Assembly: GCA_015039465.1 (NCBI GenBank)
Contig: MU130701.1
Location: 218,169-282,168 of the forward strand
DNA: 64,000 nucleotides
Direction: 5' to 3'
Source: Phlegmacium glaucopus
Taxonomy: Eukaryota; Basidiomycota; Agaricomycetes; Agaricales; Cortinariaceae
Positions 34,291 through 46,900 of the stretch are shown piece after piece. Numbering within the stretch: the first letter of the stretch is position 1; each line of letters begins with the position of its first letter. The position numbers and the translations under genes are program-made. The notes under the pieces are model-generated. The model saw only the letters and a program-made list of their open reading frames with translations. It had not been told where the DNA came from and searched no databases.

Positions 34291-36898
34291 ATGCCTACCA
34301 GTATCGAACAGCGGAATGGTGTGTTAAATATAACCCGGTTAGACATGTACTCACATTCAGTTTCTTTGTAGATATTCAACGGGATTTCGACGGTCGTGCA
34401 GACAAATTATGGTCGATATACAACAAGCAGGCCGAAAGTTACGATAGGGCCCTCATGGAGACTTGGAAAGACGACATGGATAGCATCATCATCTTCGTGC
34501 GTATTACATTCCACCAATCCAAATTTCTTTTTAGAACTCATTTGCGTTTCCATCTCATACTCAGGCTGGTCTCTTTTCTGCCGTTTTAACCTCCTTCCTT
34601 GTTGATGCAACCAAGAATCTCAAGGCAGATCCTACAGATCACACAAATGCATTGTTGAACCAGACTGTGGTCCTCCTCGCCCAAATCTCACAACAACTCG
34701 GACCCAATGGCTCTCAGACTATCATATCACCACTCCAGCCGTTGGAACAATTTAAATTGAATCCTTCCGACCTCCGGGTCAACATCTTTTGGTACATGAG
34801 TCTAGGCTTTAGCATCACCGCTGCACTTGGGGCGACACTTGTACAGCAATGGGTCCGCGATTATCTACAAGTTTTCCAAAGGCTCAGCACTTCTTTGGAG
34901 CGCTCAAGAATGCGGCACTACCTATTCCATGGGTTATCTAGCAATCACATGGCACTATTAGTCGAATGCATTCCTGCGTTCATCCATATCTCCCTCTTCC
35001 TCTTCTTTATCGGTCTCGCTGAAAATCTATTTGCCACCAACCACGCTGTCGCTATCACAACAATTACTATCATCGGTTTCTGCGCTGTTTTCTACATCGG
35101 GTGTTCAGTTTTCCCTGTAATCTATCCACAAACTCCTTTCCATACCCCATTGTCTAATGTTTTCTGGAAAATTGGACAAATCATTCGCCCTCGCAAGCAC
35201 AGTGATAGAAATAGAGAAGGAAAAATCGTACCTGTGAGCTCTGACATGGCTAAAGGCCGTTTGCAGCTTGCTATGGGCCACTCTAATCATTCTAATAATC
35301 GCATGGAACGCGATGCGGAGGCAATACGCTGGGTGCTCAGCAAAATTACCGAAGACAGCGAGTTTGAGCCTTTCGCTGCTGGCATTGGAGGATCGCTAGC
35401 CACTCCGTGGGGAGAAGATATCTGGAAGAATATCTTCGGAGAAAGCTCTGGAAAAATGCACTTGACACCTTATGACGGTGTAATAGCTTGGGACACTGTG
35501 CAAGCGCTTAAGATTCGTATCGAGAGTCTTCTACGTTCCTGTACTATTTCAACTCCTTCTGACCGGCAAAGTCGGTTCACGCGTGCATGCATCTGCATTG
35601 ATGCTGTAGCATCTCTCATTCTAGGGTTTAAAGGCGAATTGGGGCTTGACATCGATAACGACCTCTTGAATAACGTTCTTCGCTTTTTTGGAGATGAGAA
35701 AAAGAGACGGGGTGAGTCAGTGGTGCGGGAGGCTGAGACTTCATTTGGTTCATCCATGAACCTACGCCAACTCTCAGGCAACCAAGTAATGGATACATCG
35801 CTCGAAATAAAATGGAAGTGCTTAGTGCTGATTGGGATGAGCAAAACCCTACCATCGCTGAATTGGACTTTGTTTCTGATAATCAATCAGATACGTGGTG
35901 TGTACTCAGAGGAATATAAGGTTGACGAGGACGAAGCCATAACTAATAGGGTGCGGGGGGTGGATAATGAGTTGTTGAAGGCGTGGAAAGCAGCTGGACG
36001 GTTTTATTCAGAGCTGCGCGATAAACCAGAGAAGCAGTGGACGGAAGATAAGCTGAACGAATTGGTTCCGTATTGGAAGATCCACATTGACACAATGGAA
36101 GAGTCCTTATCTGCCTTGGACCAGCGAGTGCATCCCTCAATCGACTCAGAGGTGGTCAACCTTAACTACTACCTTTACTTGTTGACGGCCTCTGGGCATT
36201 TGGAAGGCATTTTCTATGAATGGCCATCAAAGATGAATCTACCAGCAATGTGGGAAGGAATAAATTGGGGGACGACACCTCCTCACTCCATGAGGTGGTT
36301 CATACCGCATCTAATACCTCCCCGCCTGTTAATTTGCCACCTCCTGGTTTGTGCCGATCCTAGACGACAACCTAACTTCGATCCTTCGACGTCCCGAATC
36401 GACTTAGCAGGTCTGGGTAGATTGCTGAACAATCCCGAGTTGCAGAGGCTTTTTGACACTGAACCAGTAGACGCGGCAAGTGGACTTGAACCACAAGGTG
36501 CACAACCATACGCAAATCAACTCTGGCGGTTCCAAGACATACACGAGCATGGCGGAGTTGGCTTCATGATCGAGATGTTCTTTGCAACCTTTAGGTCACT
36601 TGAGAAGAAATCGGTGACGCCCGAGTCAAAGCAACCAATTGAAGCCACACTGCGAATAATCAGTGATAATGGAAACTCTGAGAATTTCAAGATCGCCAGT
36701 CGACGATTCTTGCGATCGCTGCGACAAGACGTTGGCATCCTATCGAACTCAACCCGGGAGGAGACTAAGACCCCACCGGTACATATTATATGGCTGCTGT
36801 GGGAACTATTTTACAAGAATGACGAGCACCGACCCAAAGATGAGAGTGAAGCGGACGAAGAAGAACTTGAAGTTGATGGGAAGAACGAGAATAAATGA
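34291..36898 (+). CDS. DUF6535 membrane protein, copy 5 (three exons)
   Basis: Exons 34291-34318, 34372-34496 and 34565-36898, with introns of 53 bp (GTGTGT...TTTGTAG) and 68 bp (GTGCGT...ACTCAG), give about 828 residues. The start reads MPTSIEQRNDIQRDFDGRAD. The gene structure and the SNHSN insertion group it with copy 3. The membrane core is intact (FWYMSLGFSITAALG, LFLFFIGLAENLF, CSVFPVIYPQTPF). The C-terminal blocks EGIFYEWPSKMNLP and PHLIPPRLLICHLLVCADP are conserved. The tail is acidic (ESEADEEELEVDG). No frame break is seen. Confidence 0.85.
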
Positions 36899-36944
36899 GG
36901 CTTACATAAGTAGATTTTCTCGATTCCTTCAGCGCCTTTCCTGT

Positions 36945-38490
36945 TATGTACGGACTATAATTTGTCGGCACGGCTGCTGTTATCATCTCGGTTCACTCAA
37001 CCAGTGGTGGGTAAGAAATTGTACTCTTCAATGTCTACGAGCATCATGATATTCATTGCATGTTGGGGGTCCTAGAAGCTCCTAGACTAAAACGTCTCCT
37101 GGACTACCTCGACCGCGTCAGTATAATATCCAGCTGTGATGTATCTGCCAAGATGACAAGCGAATCCACTCCGAGTCGCTTTACTACCAAAATTCCCATC
37201 CACACACAACACCGTCAACGGGATTTTCACAACTACAAATTATCTAACATCAGTATCTTCCCTCTCTGTCCCTTCATTCCGCTCAATCCACGTATTCGTG
37301 TTCGAATAAAAGTGCTTTTCCTTCATGAAGAACCGGCGTCCTTTGGTGTTGACGAGTCACCATCACGAGTGCAGACCTTTTCTACCGCATAATCCATGAA
37401 GACGCGTCGAAAGCGTACAAATACCAGCATTCATCCTAGTGCCAACCCCAGTGCTACCAATACCAGCGGTGGTTCCAGATGAACTCATTTCGAGAGAGAA
37501 TAAACCCAGAAGAGATTTTGTTCCTTGGAGTTCCTAGGAATGCTCCAACTCCAAGTCACGCTGCTGGACCCAAACTCGTATTTATACCTCTGTCAACAAT
37601 AACTACTTCCTGCACCTCTGCACCCGTCGACGGAAGAAACCAAAACCAACGATAAACTAAAACCCAATCTTCCTTCCCCACTCATCTCCCTCCCACGACA
37701 ATAGGCGTTTTAACAGACGTTGAAAGAGTTTGAATTTGCGAGGGAGAAACACCTGCAGCAGCAGCAGCAACGATCAACAGCAACCAGAAGTCTGGGCGAC
37801 AACAGTTACAGGGGTAACAACGAAACCAATACCAATGTTATAGAACTCCGTCTACTACTTCTTCCATCACTTCGTTAATCTTAAACGCCGGCAAGTTCGA
37901 CAGCTACGATTGTAACTTTTGGACCAGCGAATCTGGTGATTGCATAGTGGTCGCAACAGCGATGGCGTAGCTGATATATCGTTGGCGGGGGGTGCAAGAG
38001 AATGCGATGCTTTGAGTGACGATAAAGGTCCATGTGTTCGGGCACTTATTATAGCGCTATCGAGTTTTAGCAATCAAGGGGTGTTGAACGTTTGAGCTTC
38101 ACTTTCAATTTTTGCTGTTGTGCACTGGTCAATGTCTTTTCTCATTTCTGTCCCTCCCTCTCCCTCTTGTACAGGATTTTCCTTGTGCTGTCTGGTTATA
38201 TATTTTGGGCAGTCCCAGTTTCATGACCGATTTTTCTCTTCATATTTTTTCAACACAAGTTCATTACTGCATTACCACAGCTCAACATAATCGCTTCCTG
38301 GAATTTTTGCCCTCTAGAACTTCAAACCTCTCTTCATTTAAAACCAGCAACATAGATCCTTTATTTTTATTTTTATTTAGTGTATATTTAGTTCGTAACG
38401 CGCTCGCCTTTATACATTCTTTCCCTCGTTTTATTCTTGACTTGGCAGAATTGCTTGTCCCTGCGACCACCACGGGAGACCTGTAGATCG
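36945..38490 (+). pseudogene. Ser/Pro-rich repeated gene family, segment D
   Basis: The segment begins with gtacggactataatttgtcg and contains a decayed head (RLKRLLDYLDRVSIIS; ISIFPLCPFIPLNPRIRV) and then MNSFRERINPEEILFLGVPR from 37481 with APTPSHAAGPKLVFIPLS. Further on come QQ/Ser-coding CAG runs (37755-37795) and a tail with TTSSITSLILNAG. Several stops interrupt the frame. It is a direct-orientation, strongly similar duplicate of segment F (53631-55195); F lacks two short internal pieces and has a roughly 180-bp insertion near 54960-55150. Confidence 0.5.
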
Positions 38491-38926
38491 ATTTATTCAA
38501 AAGATCGCCCCTTCTTTTTGGATACACTCTCATAACTGTTGGCGTATCTGATAATTATCTATTTGTTTTTGTAATAGGAATGAAATGTTTGAAACAAACA
38601 CGGGTCACGTTGTTTTTTTTATCTCAAACACTTCTCATAGAATGAGATTAAGACTCATAACGTCGATCCCAGTGCTTCTTGCTCTTTGCTTGGAGTGCTA
38701 CCTGCCACAAATTGGAATACTGGGCCAGGGAGATAGCAGATTGGAGCTCTAACCGTAGAGTAATGCACCTTCGTATTGAATCCGGTGCGTGCGGAATTAC
38801 ATGACATTGGCGCTGAAGCGCTGACTGGTTGATGCACAGGCCTGTTTGTATGACAGGGCCACGTGCAGAACCATCATGGTTCTCTCGATCTGCTATCAGC
38901 CAGTGCGTTTGTTGCAGCGTTAATCC

Positions 38927-41900
38927 ATGGCCTCCGACGAGCCAGACAAGAAGATCCTTCGTTTGACTGGTCAGTCGTTCAAATATCTAGGCCTCTTTCC
39001 GAACCTGAACACCGAATCTAGTTTTGAAAGGCTCGGGCCTCTCCAAACCCCGCAAATTTTCCAACATATTCTCCACAAGCCAGTTCCTCGTTGAGCTCCT
39101 GGTCATCCCAGATGACGGTCAGCAGAGTCGTCGCACAGAGGCCCGTGAGGGCAAAAATCCTCGCTGGGATGCCTCGTTCGACCTGTAAACAAGCGCTCCT
39201 TCAGTTTCTAACAGACTAGTTGCTGATATATCCTACAGGACTGTCACCGATAGTTCCGTCGTTCAACTGACGGTTTATTTCAGTGCCAAAAAGGGAGAAG
39301 AGCGATGTGGGCAGTTCTCTGTGGTTGTGAAAGATATATTCAAGGGATTTATTTCCTCGCCAGGTGCGTGAATACTTGACCAGAATTTGACCGTTCTGAA
39401 GCCATTCTAGAAACCACATACCAATTGGCATCCGGTTCACCCAACAAAGCTTCCAACTTGACGATTCGCACCGAGTTCATCTCCCTTGAACAACTCAACA
39501 AGGAAAGCTGCAACAAGCTCCCCAATGAAGCTGCAGTTGCTGCTGCTGTCGAAGAGGCTTGTACACATCTGCCAGCAACGCAAGATTCACAGTTACTTCC
39601 AACGGCGGCCGAGGCTCTCGTGACTGCGTCTGAATCTGCCGGACTAGCAGATGTCATTGACTACGTTGAAAAGATTTTGAAAATAGGGGATGCTGTAGCG
39701 GAGGTGGGTTGTCCATATCTCCTTCGCTTATCCTTGTGGACTCAAAGACGCTTCCAGGTTCATCCATACGCGAAGGCTGCGTGGGCGGTGTTATCCTTGA
39801 TACCCAAGGTCTGGCAGGCTCACCATTCCAATTCCTTTTACTGAGTCATCGTGTTCTTCAGATGGTCGTGCGCCAAGCCGAGCTCAATCGTCAGATACAG
39901 GAACTCTGGGAAACTGCTGCAGACATGCTCTCTTTCCTTCAAGCAGCCCAGCCTGTCATCGAGCCCCCGTTATTGCCGACGGTGTCGGCCATGATGAAGC
40001 AGATCCACGCATGTGCTGTGTTCATTACGACATATGGCGAGAAGGGATTTATAGGTATGCGACATACACGTCCCTCACAGGCATCCACTGACACTTTCCA
40101 GAGCGCAACATGTCAGGCAATGCCATCAGTGAATTCATGTCTGCCTTCAAGACGCTGAAAAAGCGATTTGAAGAGCGCTCTGCCCTTGAGACCTGGAAGC
40201 TCGTCCATTCAATGGAGGGTGGTGTGGTGCAAATCGGTGCCTCCATTGCTGAAATAGAAAGCCTCGGTAAGTCCTTTGGATTGTCAGCCTGCAGGGGTAC
40301 ATTTGCAACTCATTTCGCTTGTTCAGAAAAGAGAAAGCTCTTATTGTCCCTGCCTGGTGCATCTCTTCCCGGTGTGCAGTGGGACCTCGGCAAAATATGT
40401 CTTCCAAAGACGCGAACGCAACTCATCGACAAAATCATCTCTTGGGTGCATTCCCTCGAAGATTCACACAGAAGTCTATGGCTGCATGGTGTTGCTGGGT
40501 CCGGCAAATCCACGATCGCAAACACCATCGCTAAAATATTTGAGGAGCTCCACTGCCTTCTGGCAAGCTTTCGCTTCACGACACAGACTTGCGATAACCC
40601 TCGCCACTTATTTGGAAACATTACCTCCCAGATGGCCCGATACAACCAGTCACTCCGCAAGGAGATCATCACTACCGTTGAGAATCAAAGTGACATGAAC
40701 AGTCATCCACTTCGAAATCAGTTCAAAACATTCATCGTTGACCCTTTGAACTCGACAATGTTCACTGGTCCGGCCCTCATTGTCATAGACGCTTTGGATG
40801 AGGCGGCAACTCGCAGTGCCGATGGGAGCTTGGAAGGAAAGGAGGAAATGCTTGCGGCTCTGGCAGCAGAAATCCCAAATCTCCCCTCCTTCGTCAAAGT
40901 GCTCTTAGTTAGTCGGGACGAGCACGACATTAGCACTCATCTCGGTTCTCTGGGCCGGCAAATAAGCATTGATAATCTCCCTGACACCGACACCGACATC
41001 CGTGCCTATATCGACCACAGATTGTCGCAAATTCGACAGCAGATTTGTCAGCGCTCCCCCAGTTCTTCCAGTGACTGGCCAACTGATGACTTGGGCGCGC
41101 AACTGACCAAACGGGCATCTGGCCTGTTTCAGTGGGCTAGAGTGGTCTGTGCATACATCCAGGAGTTCGATCCGCCAGGTCGACTACAGGATGTGCTCTC
41201 GCAGCGCGAGCTCGATACGGATGGGAAAGGACCCTCGGCTGAGGTGGTTCTCAACAACCTCTACCTGAACATCCTGCAGAAGGTGCAATTTCCTCTTGAG
41301 GACTTCCAAGACATCTTTGGCTGCATTCTCTGTGCCAAGATGCCTTTCACGCACAAGGCACTTCATGCATTCCTTGTGCTTGGGGTCAATGATGTCAAGC
41401 TGTCTCTCAGCAGGTTAGCATCTCTGATTCTTACCCTTGGCTCAATCCTCCAAGTGGAGCCATCTTTGGAGGTTGCCAATTCAAGCAATCCTGAACCACT
41501 CATCCGCATCCTTCATCCATCTTTATATGACTTCTTCGTCTCCCTGAGACGATGCACAGACACACGCTTCCATATCAACCCCACCATTCACAATGTCCGC
41601 ATTGCTGCCCGATGCTTTGCGGTCATGGCTACAATGTTGACCCGTGACATTTGCTCAATTCGTGATCCTACAAAGTTTAACTGGCAGGTTCTTGACCTCG
41701 TCGACAAACATATACCGGCGCATCTGCGGTACAGCTGTCGATTCTGGGCCAGGCACCTCATGTTCGATGAAGATGCAAAGGTATTTGCAGTTGCAAAGGA
41801 ATGGTTGTTTGAGCATTTGCTCCACTGGTTGGAGGTGATGAGTCTTCTGGATGAGCTTGATGATGCTTTTGCGATGCTAAAGATGGCGGAAACATGGTTT

Positions 41901-44900
41901 ACGGTAAGTATCTTTTCAACTTTCCATGGTTTTCATTTCCTTAAATGTACATCAGAAGTCCGCAATGGTCACCAGTGATTCTACACTAGAGTTGCTGAGA
42001 GATTCAATACGCTTTTTGGAGTATTTTGATGATCCAATACGAAGCAATGCCGCACACATCTACATCTCTGCCCTCCCATTCACCCCTCCATCAACAATGC
42101 TGTCGAAGACATTCATGCCCAAGGTGACGCACATTCCTCGTGTCATTTCGGGTCTTCCTCCAAGTTGGTCGGCATGCATCGCCACACATGAACAGCTGCA
42201 AGTATCCCCAGACCGATTGCACCTGCTGACTCCAGTTTGGGGCAAGAGTCATCAGCGCCAGGTTTGGAGTTTTATGACAGGTGGAACAATTGGGGTTCCA
42301 CTCATGCACAATGCACCAATAACATTCGCTCATTACTCAGAAGATGGAAAGTTCATCATGGCAGCGGGTGCTGACTGCATCATACGGGTATGGAATGCTC
42401 AGGGAGAAGCTCATTGCAGACCTTTACGTCCTCATATCAATAACTTGAAGTTTGTCTCAGCAATTGTTCTCTCACCAGATGCCACGCGTATTGCTGTTAC
42501 TTTCGACGCAAGCACCCTCTACCTCTGGGATACCGTAACTGATAACTCTTTAGCATTCCTCAACTGTGGTCCAGAGTGTCGATCGCTACACTTTTCGTCA
42601 GATGGGAAACATTTGTTTATTGGTTGGTTAGATGGCATCATGATTTTGGATGCAATCACTGGTGATGAGCTTTGCAAGCATCACTTAGAGAGGTTGCAGG
42701 GTACTAACAGCCGGGAGAGTGTCATGTTCTCCGCCCAAGGAACCAGATTCATGCGTGGTGTAAAGTTTGGTGTGGACTGTATATATGTATATGGCACTGT
42801 GGTCAGCGCCACAGATGGCATCCAAGTGCTAGACTCCTGGACCTGCTCTAAGATTGGGCAGCCACTGGGTCCAGGAGAGGCCTCTTTCTCCCCAGACGGA
42901 TCACGCTTGGTCTTCACAAGGAGTGACACTCTTTACATCTATGACACTTTGACAATGGATGTAATCTCCAAGCTTAGACTCGGATGCTCCTCGATCACTG
43001 CATTTGACAAGCATGCATGGTGGGGCAATACACTATATATGAGTAGCACCGAGAGCGACACTATCGACACCATCGACGCAACTTCCGGCCAATTCTTGGG
43101 ACCATCCCTCACAGTGCCTCCAGGCAATCTTGAGAGCAACACTATCCATACCATCGACACGACTTCCAGCCAATTCCCGGGACCATCCCTTGTAGCGCCT
43201 TCAGGCAATCCATTGTCTGCAGCATCCTGGTCTTATGATGGAGAGAGCATTATAGCCATTTACAAAGACAAGGTTGTTCGTATTTGGAACGTGCGAGCAG
43301 GTGTCTGCGAATCCTTTGATCCACTTCCCTGCACAGATATGGTGAACCGCATTTTCATCTCCCGCAATTCAAAACGCTTCATCACCTCAGATAGCTTAGT
43401 GGCTCAGGTTTGGGACCTCGATGCCCTCCGTCTTGGTTCCCAGCCCACGGAGTTTCCACAACCCATAACAATGATCACTACATGTCCAGCATCTTCATTA
43501 CTTATTGTCACGAACGAAGACATGATGCATAGAGTTTGGCACCAAACGACAGGTCTTCTTGTACGCACCATCCAGAGCACACATACACAGAAGATCACAT
43601 CAACTGCCTGTTCTGCAGATGGGAAATATTTTGCTTCTTCATGCGAGGATGGAACCATTTCAGTCATGCCCCTGCTACATGACAACACCGTGACCTCCTT
43701 CATGCTAGCAGGACACACAGGATCCGTAACTGCTCTCACATTCTCAAAAAAGTCTGGAAGACTGGCCTCGGCATCGGAGGATATGACTATTCGAATATGG
43801 GATGTGGGTGCTGGAGCAGAAGCCCAAACTGCATTGAAGAGCCGATTTCGACTCCTCTCCTGCATCGCCTTCTCAGCCGATGACTCCTCAATTCTTGCTG
43901 TGTCTTCCAAAGAGCCTATCGGAACAATTCATACCCTCACCACCAACATGAATCGAGCAGTGAGCCTAGCTGTTCTGGGTAGTTATGACAATAAGCTTGT
44001 TGAGCTTAACAACTATACTCCTCGCACTGCGTGGGCCACAGTCCTTCCCAGTCAACACGAAATTCTCTCACTCGATGCTATTGGCCAGCCGCGAGTTTGG
44101 GAGACAGCTACGGGGAACTTGCTTCGGGTACCAAATCAGCTGGGGACTGAAGGACCGTTGAACGACGTTGGGTTCTCTGCAGATGGCAGTCGCGCCATTT
44201 GCTGCTACGAGAAGCGAGCCAGTCTGCAACTGTACGATTGCACAACTGCAGCAGAAATCGGCAGGCCCATTATCATTACTGGAAACATTGCTGCATTCCA
44301 GTTCTCCGCTGATGGTCGGAAGCTGGCAACTGTCTCGAACAATACGCACATCGCACTGCAGGTCTGGGACACGGATTCCGGAAGTTTGATCTTGGAGAGT
44401 GAGGAGTGGTTTTCAGGGTCAATCATCTCATTCGCTTTTTCTCCAGATGGATCCGCTATTTGCTGTTCCGATTCCACTCAGGAGCTGCGAGTATGGGATA
44501 CCGAAACTGGGAAAACAAGGTGGCATAAAGAATACTACCCTTCAGAAGCGCGAAAAGCTGTCTTTTCGCAAGATGGCATCCACGTCTTTGTCTACAATGA
44601 ATGGCAGTGGGTTAAATCATTCGACGCCAACACAGGAGCTGAGTTGGGCACCACCATGGAGAGCGCTGACCAGATCGTTTCCGGACCACCATTGCCCGCC
44701 ATGTACGACCCCAAGACTCACGCAGGAACAGAGTCTACAGTTGTTTCTCCAGATGGGTCACGACGAGCCCTTGTCACACCAATTCCCTCGCAATGCGTTG
44801 TCGATACGGAGACACTTTCCATTACGGCCACCTTGGAGCCCATTCCAATGTCATCCATTTTCCTTCCCCAATTCTCCTTAGACGGCAAGCGAGTGGCCGC

Positions 44901-45991
44901 AATCATCAACCACGGAAAGATCGCCGTTTGGGATGCAGCGACAGGGAAGCACCTTAGTCAACCCTTCCAATATGAGGGCTGCTTTGCAATTCACTCTTTT
45001 GCTTTCATCTCGAGTTCTCAGCTCAGCTTCACCTACCTGGAGCAAGTCGATGATGACAAGTATCATTCCTACAGCCTAGATCCCGTGTATTTCGGCCTTT
45101 GGGACTTTCAGAAGGGCTCCAGCGCACCAAGTCCCTTCGCAGGCAGGCCTCTTCGGGATACGGCCTTGTCTCCTGATGGCAAACATCTCCTCATGAGTAG
45201 CGATTTTGGAGAAGATGTCACGGTTTGGGATGTGGAAACTGGGCAGGCGAGCCGGCGACTTGAGAAACCCCGCGTGGTCAATTCACCTGGGTACTTTACA
45301 GTGTACAATGTCGCTTTCTCTCCAGATGGGAAGAAAATTGCGCATGTCAACGACGATCAGGGTGGCATTCATGTTTGGGATCTCATTTCAGGTTCGTTTT
45401 CTATCCTACGCTTGTCGCATTCTGACCAACAAGCTTGCAGGTGATTTGCTGTCCCATGTAGATACTCTACAAGCGTATGCCGATGACACCAGATTCATTC
45501 AATTCATTCAATTCTCCCCAGACTCGAGCAAAGTTCTTTGCGTCACAGATGACCAGTTGATCACCGTCTGGGATGTGTCGCATTTACCACTTGCCGCTGC
45601 AACAGTCACATACACCTACCCCGAACATCTCCCTCTCACCAAGGACTCAATGACCGACGACCAGGGCTGGTTCCGTGGTCGGGACGGCAAACGGCTGCTT
45701 TGGCTTCCAATGGCCTTTCGTCAGGATAATGGTCAATGCTGGACGTCCGAGCCAGATGGGAAACTGACGATTGTTGGAAACAGACAGGCTCCTCTGTTCA
45801 TTGATGCGAGTGACTACATCGACAATGTGGAAACGGTAAAGGTGGGCTGGCGTAGAGGAACTGTGTGCTCGCCGCCCATCTACAGGAAGAATTACCGGGA
45901 TGGAACGCGGCCCACCTACAGGGGGTATTACAGGGATGGATATCCACAGCGGCTATTGCAGAGGGCTTTAGTTGACAATGGTCTGGCCTGA
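38927..45991 (+). CDS. C2-NACHT-WD40 STAND ATPase (fungal NLR-like)
   Basis: Exons: 38927-38969, 39022-39184, 39239-39363, 39411-39703, 39758-39808, 39862-40054, 40102-40266, 40327-41903, 41956-45391, 45441-45991. All join in frame to about 2198 residues. Residues ~10-140 form a C2-like domain (LTVLKGSGLSKPR, NPRWDASFDL). A helical linker follows, with HPYAKAAWAVLSLIP near 225. The NACHT ATPase has Walker A GVAGSGKST at ~399 and Walker B LIVIDALDEA near 500. From ~985 to ~2061 about 15 WD40 blades end in W-D/N pairs (IRVWNAQ, IRIWDVG, TVWDVE). Such STAND proteins are signal-triggered switches: ligand sensing by the repeats drives oligomerisation and the N-terminal domain acts. C2 suggests membrane or calcium association. 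The 60-nt intron 40267-40326 is stop-free, so its retention would add 20 residues. The gene sits between duplicated Ser/Pro-rich segments. Confidence 0.88.
43051..43212 (+). repeat. 81-bp tandem duplication within the WD40 region
   Basis: 43051-43131 and 43132-43212 encode two consecutive 27-residue units, ESDTIDTIDATSGQFLGPSL... and ESNTIHTIDTTSSQFPGPSL.... The duplication keeps frame and adds a loop between blades rather than a full 40-residue blade. Confidence 0.9.
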
Positions 45992-46900
45992 AGGTGAGCC
46001 GTGCTCGTACACGACAGAACAATGACTTACCAGCAAATCTTAGCTCCCTGTCCGTTACTGTAATTAGACACCCACGGTGACCTACCACTGTAGAATCTAA
46101 AAATGTCGGAATAACAATGCTCGGTATTCGATAGGTGGGGTGTTGGGCTCGGTTCATCCTGAAGGCCTGAAAGTCGATCGATCAGGGACTCGGAGGGACC
46201 CATGGTTATCAAGAATGTTGGGAGTGACCAATTTTTTTAATTCAAAATAGTATTTAGGGATTGTTAAGGGTAAACATTGGTCCAACCTGAATGAGATATA
46301 GTCATTTTACTGAAATTGGGGGTATCTTTTCAGGTCCGTACGTGATATGTAGATTATCCTTCCCTTCAACGTTTTTAACGTCAACGAGATAAGACTGAGC
46401 TGGTTGAGCCCACCAATCGGATGCTCAAGGCAAAGTCTGATGTGAAATTCAATATTTGCGATGCTCTTGGTTACTCATCACCACCATGGGTCATCATCGC
46501 ATCTCAAGCTCTCAAGTTTTGAGGTATGTATTTTCATTTGTGTATTAAGATACACTTTGAACTTATTACAGCGGATATTTGCAAGCCATAGCTCGCAGTT
46601 CAAGACCTCTTTGTTTCTACCTCAACGCTCCAGAGCGTAGATTGTTTTCCACTGACGACATCCAGCAACACTTGCTGCTTTGTTTTTTTCAGTGTGCCCT
46701 CTCTTCCTCAATGACGATGAACCAACGAGTGAATAGACTCGCTGATCCGATTCCGCTTTTTTGACTCCAGCACCCTCCCGAGTCCCATTCTACAATAGCA
46801 ACCATGAGCAAGTCTTGCTTGTCTGGTTTTTCTTTTCACCGCCAGCTCCCCCCTCGTTCCCTGACGACAACAACCAGGGATTCAATAGGCTGGTACATTT
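45992..46900 (+). other. intergenic, no gene recognised
   Basis: Short frames only. 46840-46900 begins to show the Cys/Pro-type text that accompanies the hairpin array. The region includes the STAND gene's presumed 3' UTR. Confidence 0.5.

Noticed and set aside
45798..46157. 119-residue minus-strand frame after the STAND gene
   Set aside because: It overlaps the STAND 3' end antisense, is low complexity and has no recognisable family.
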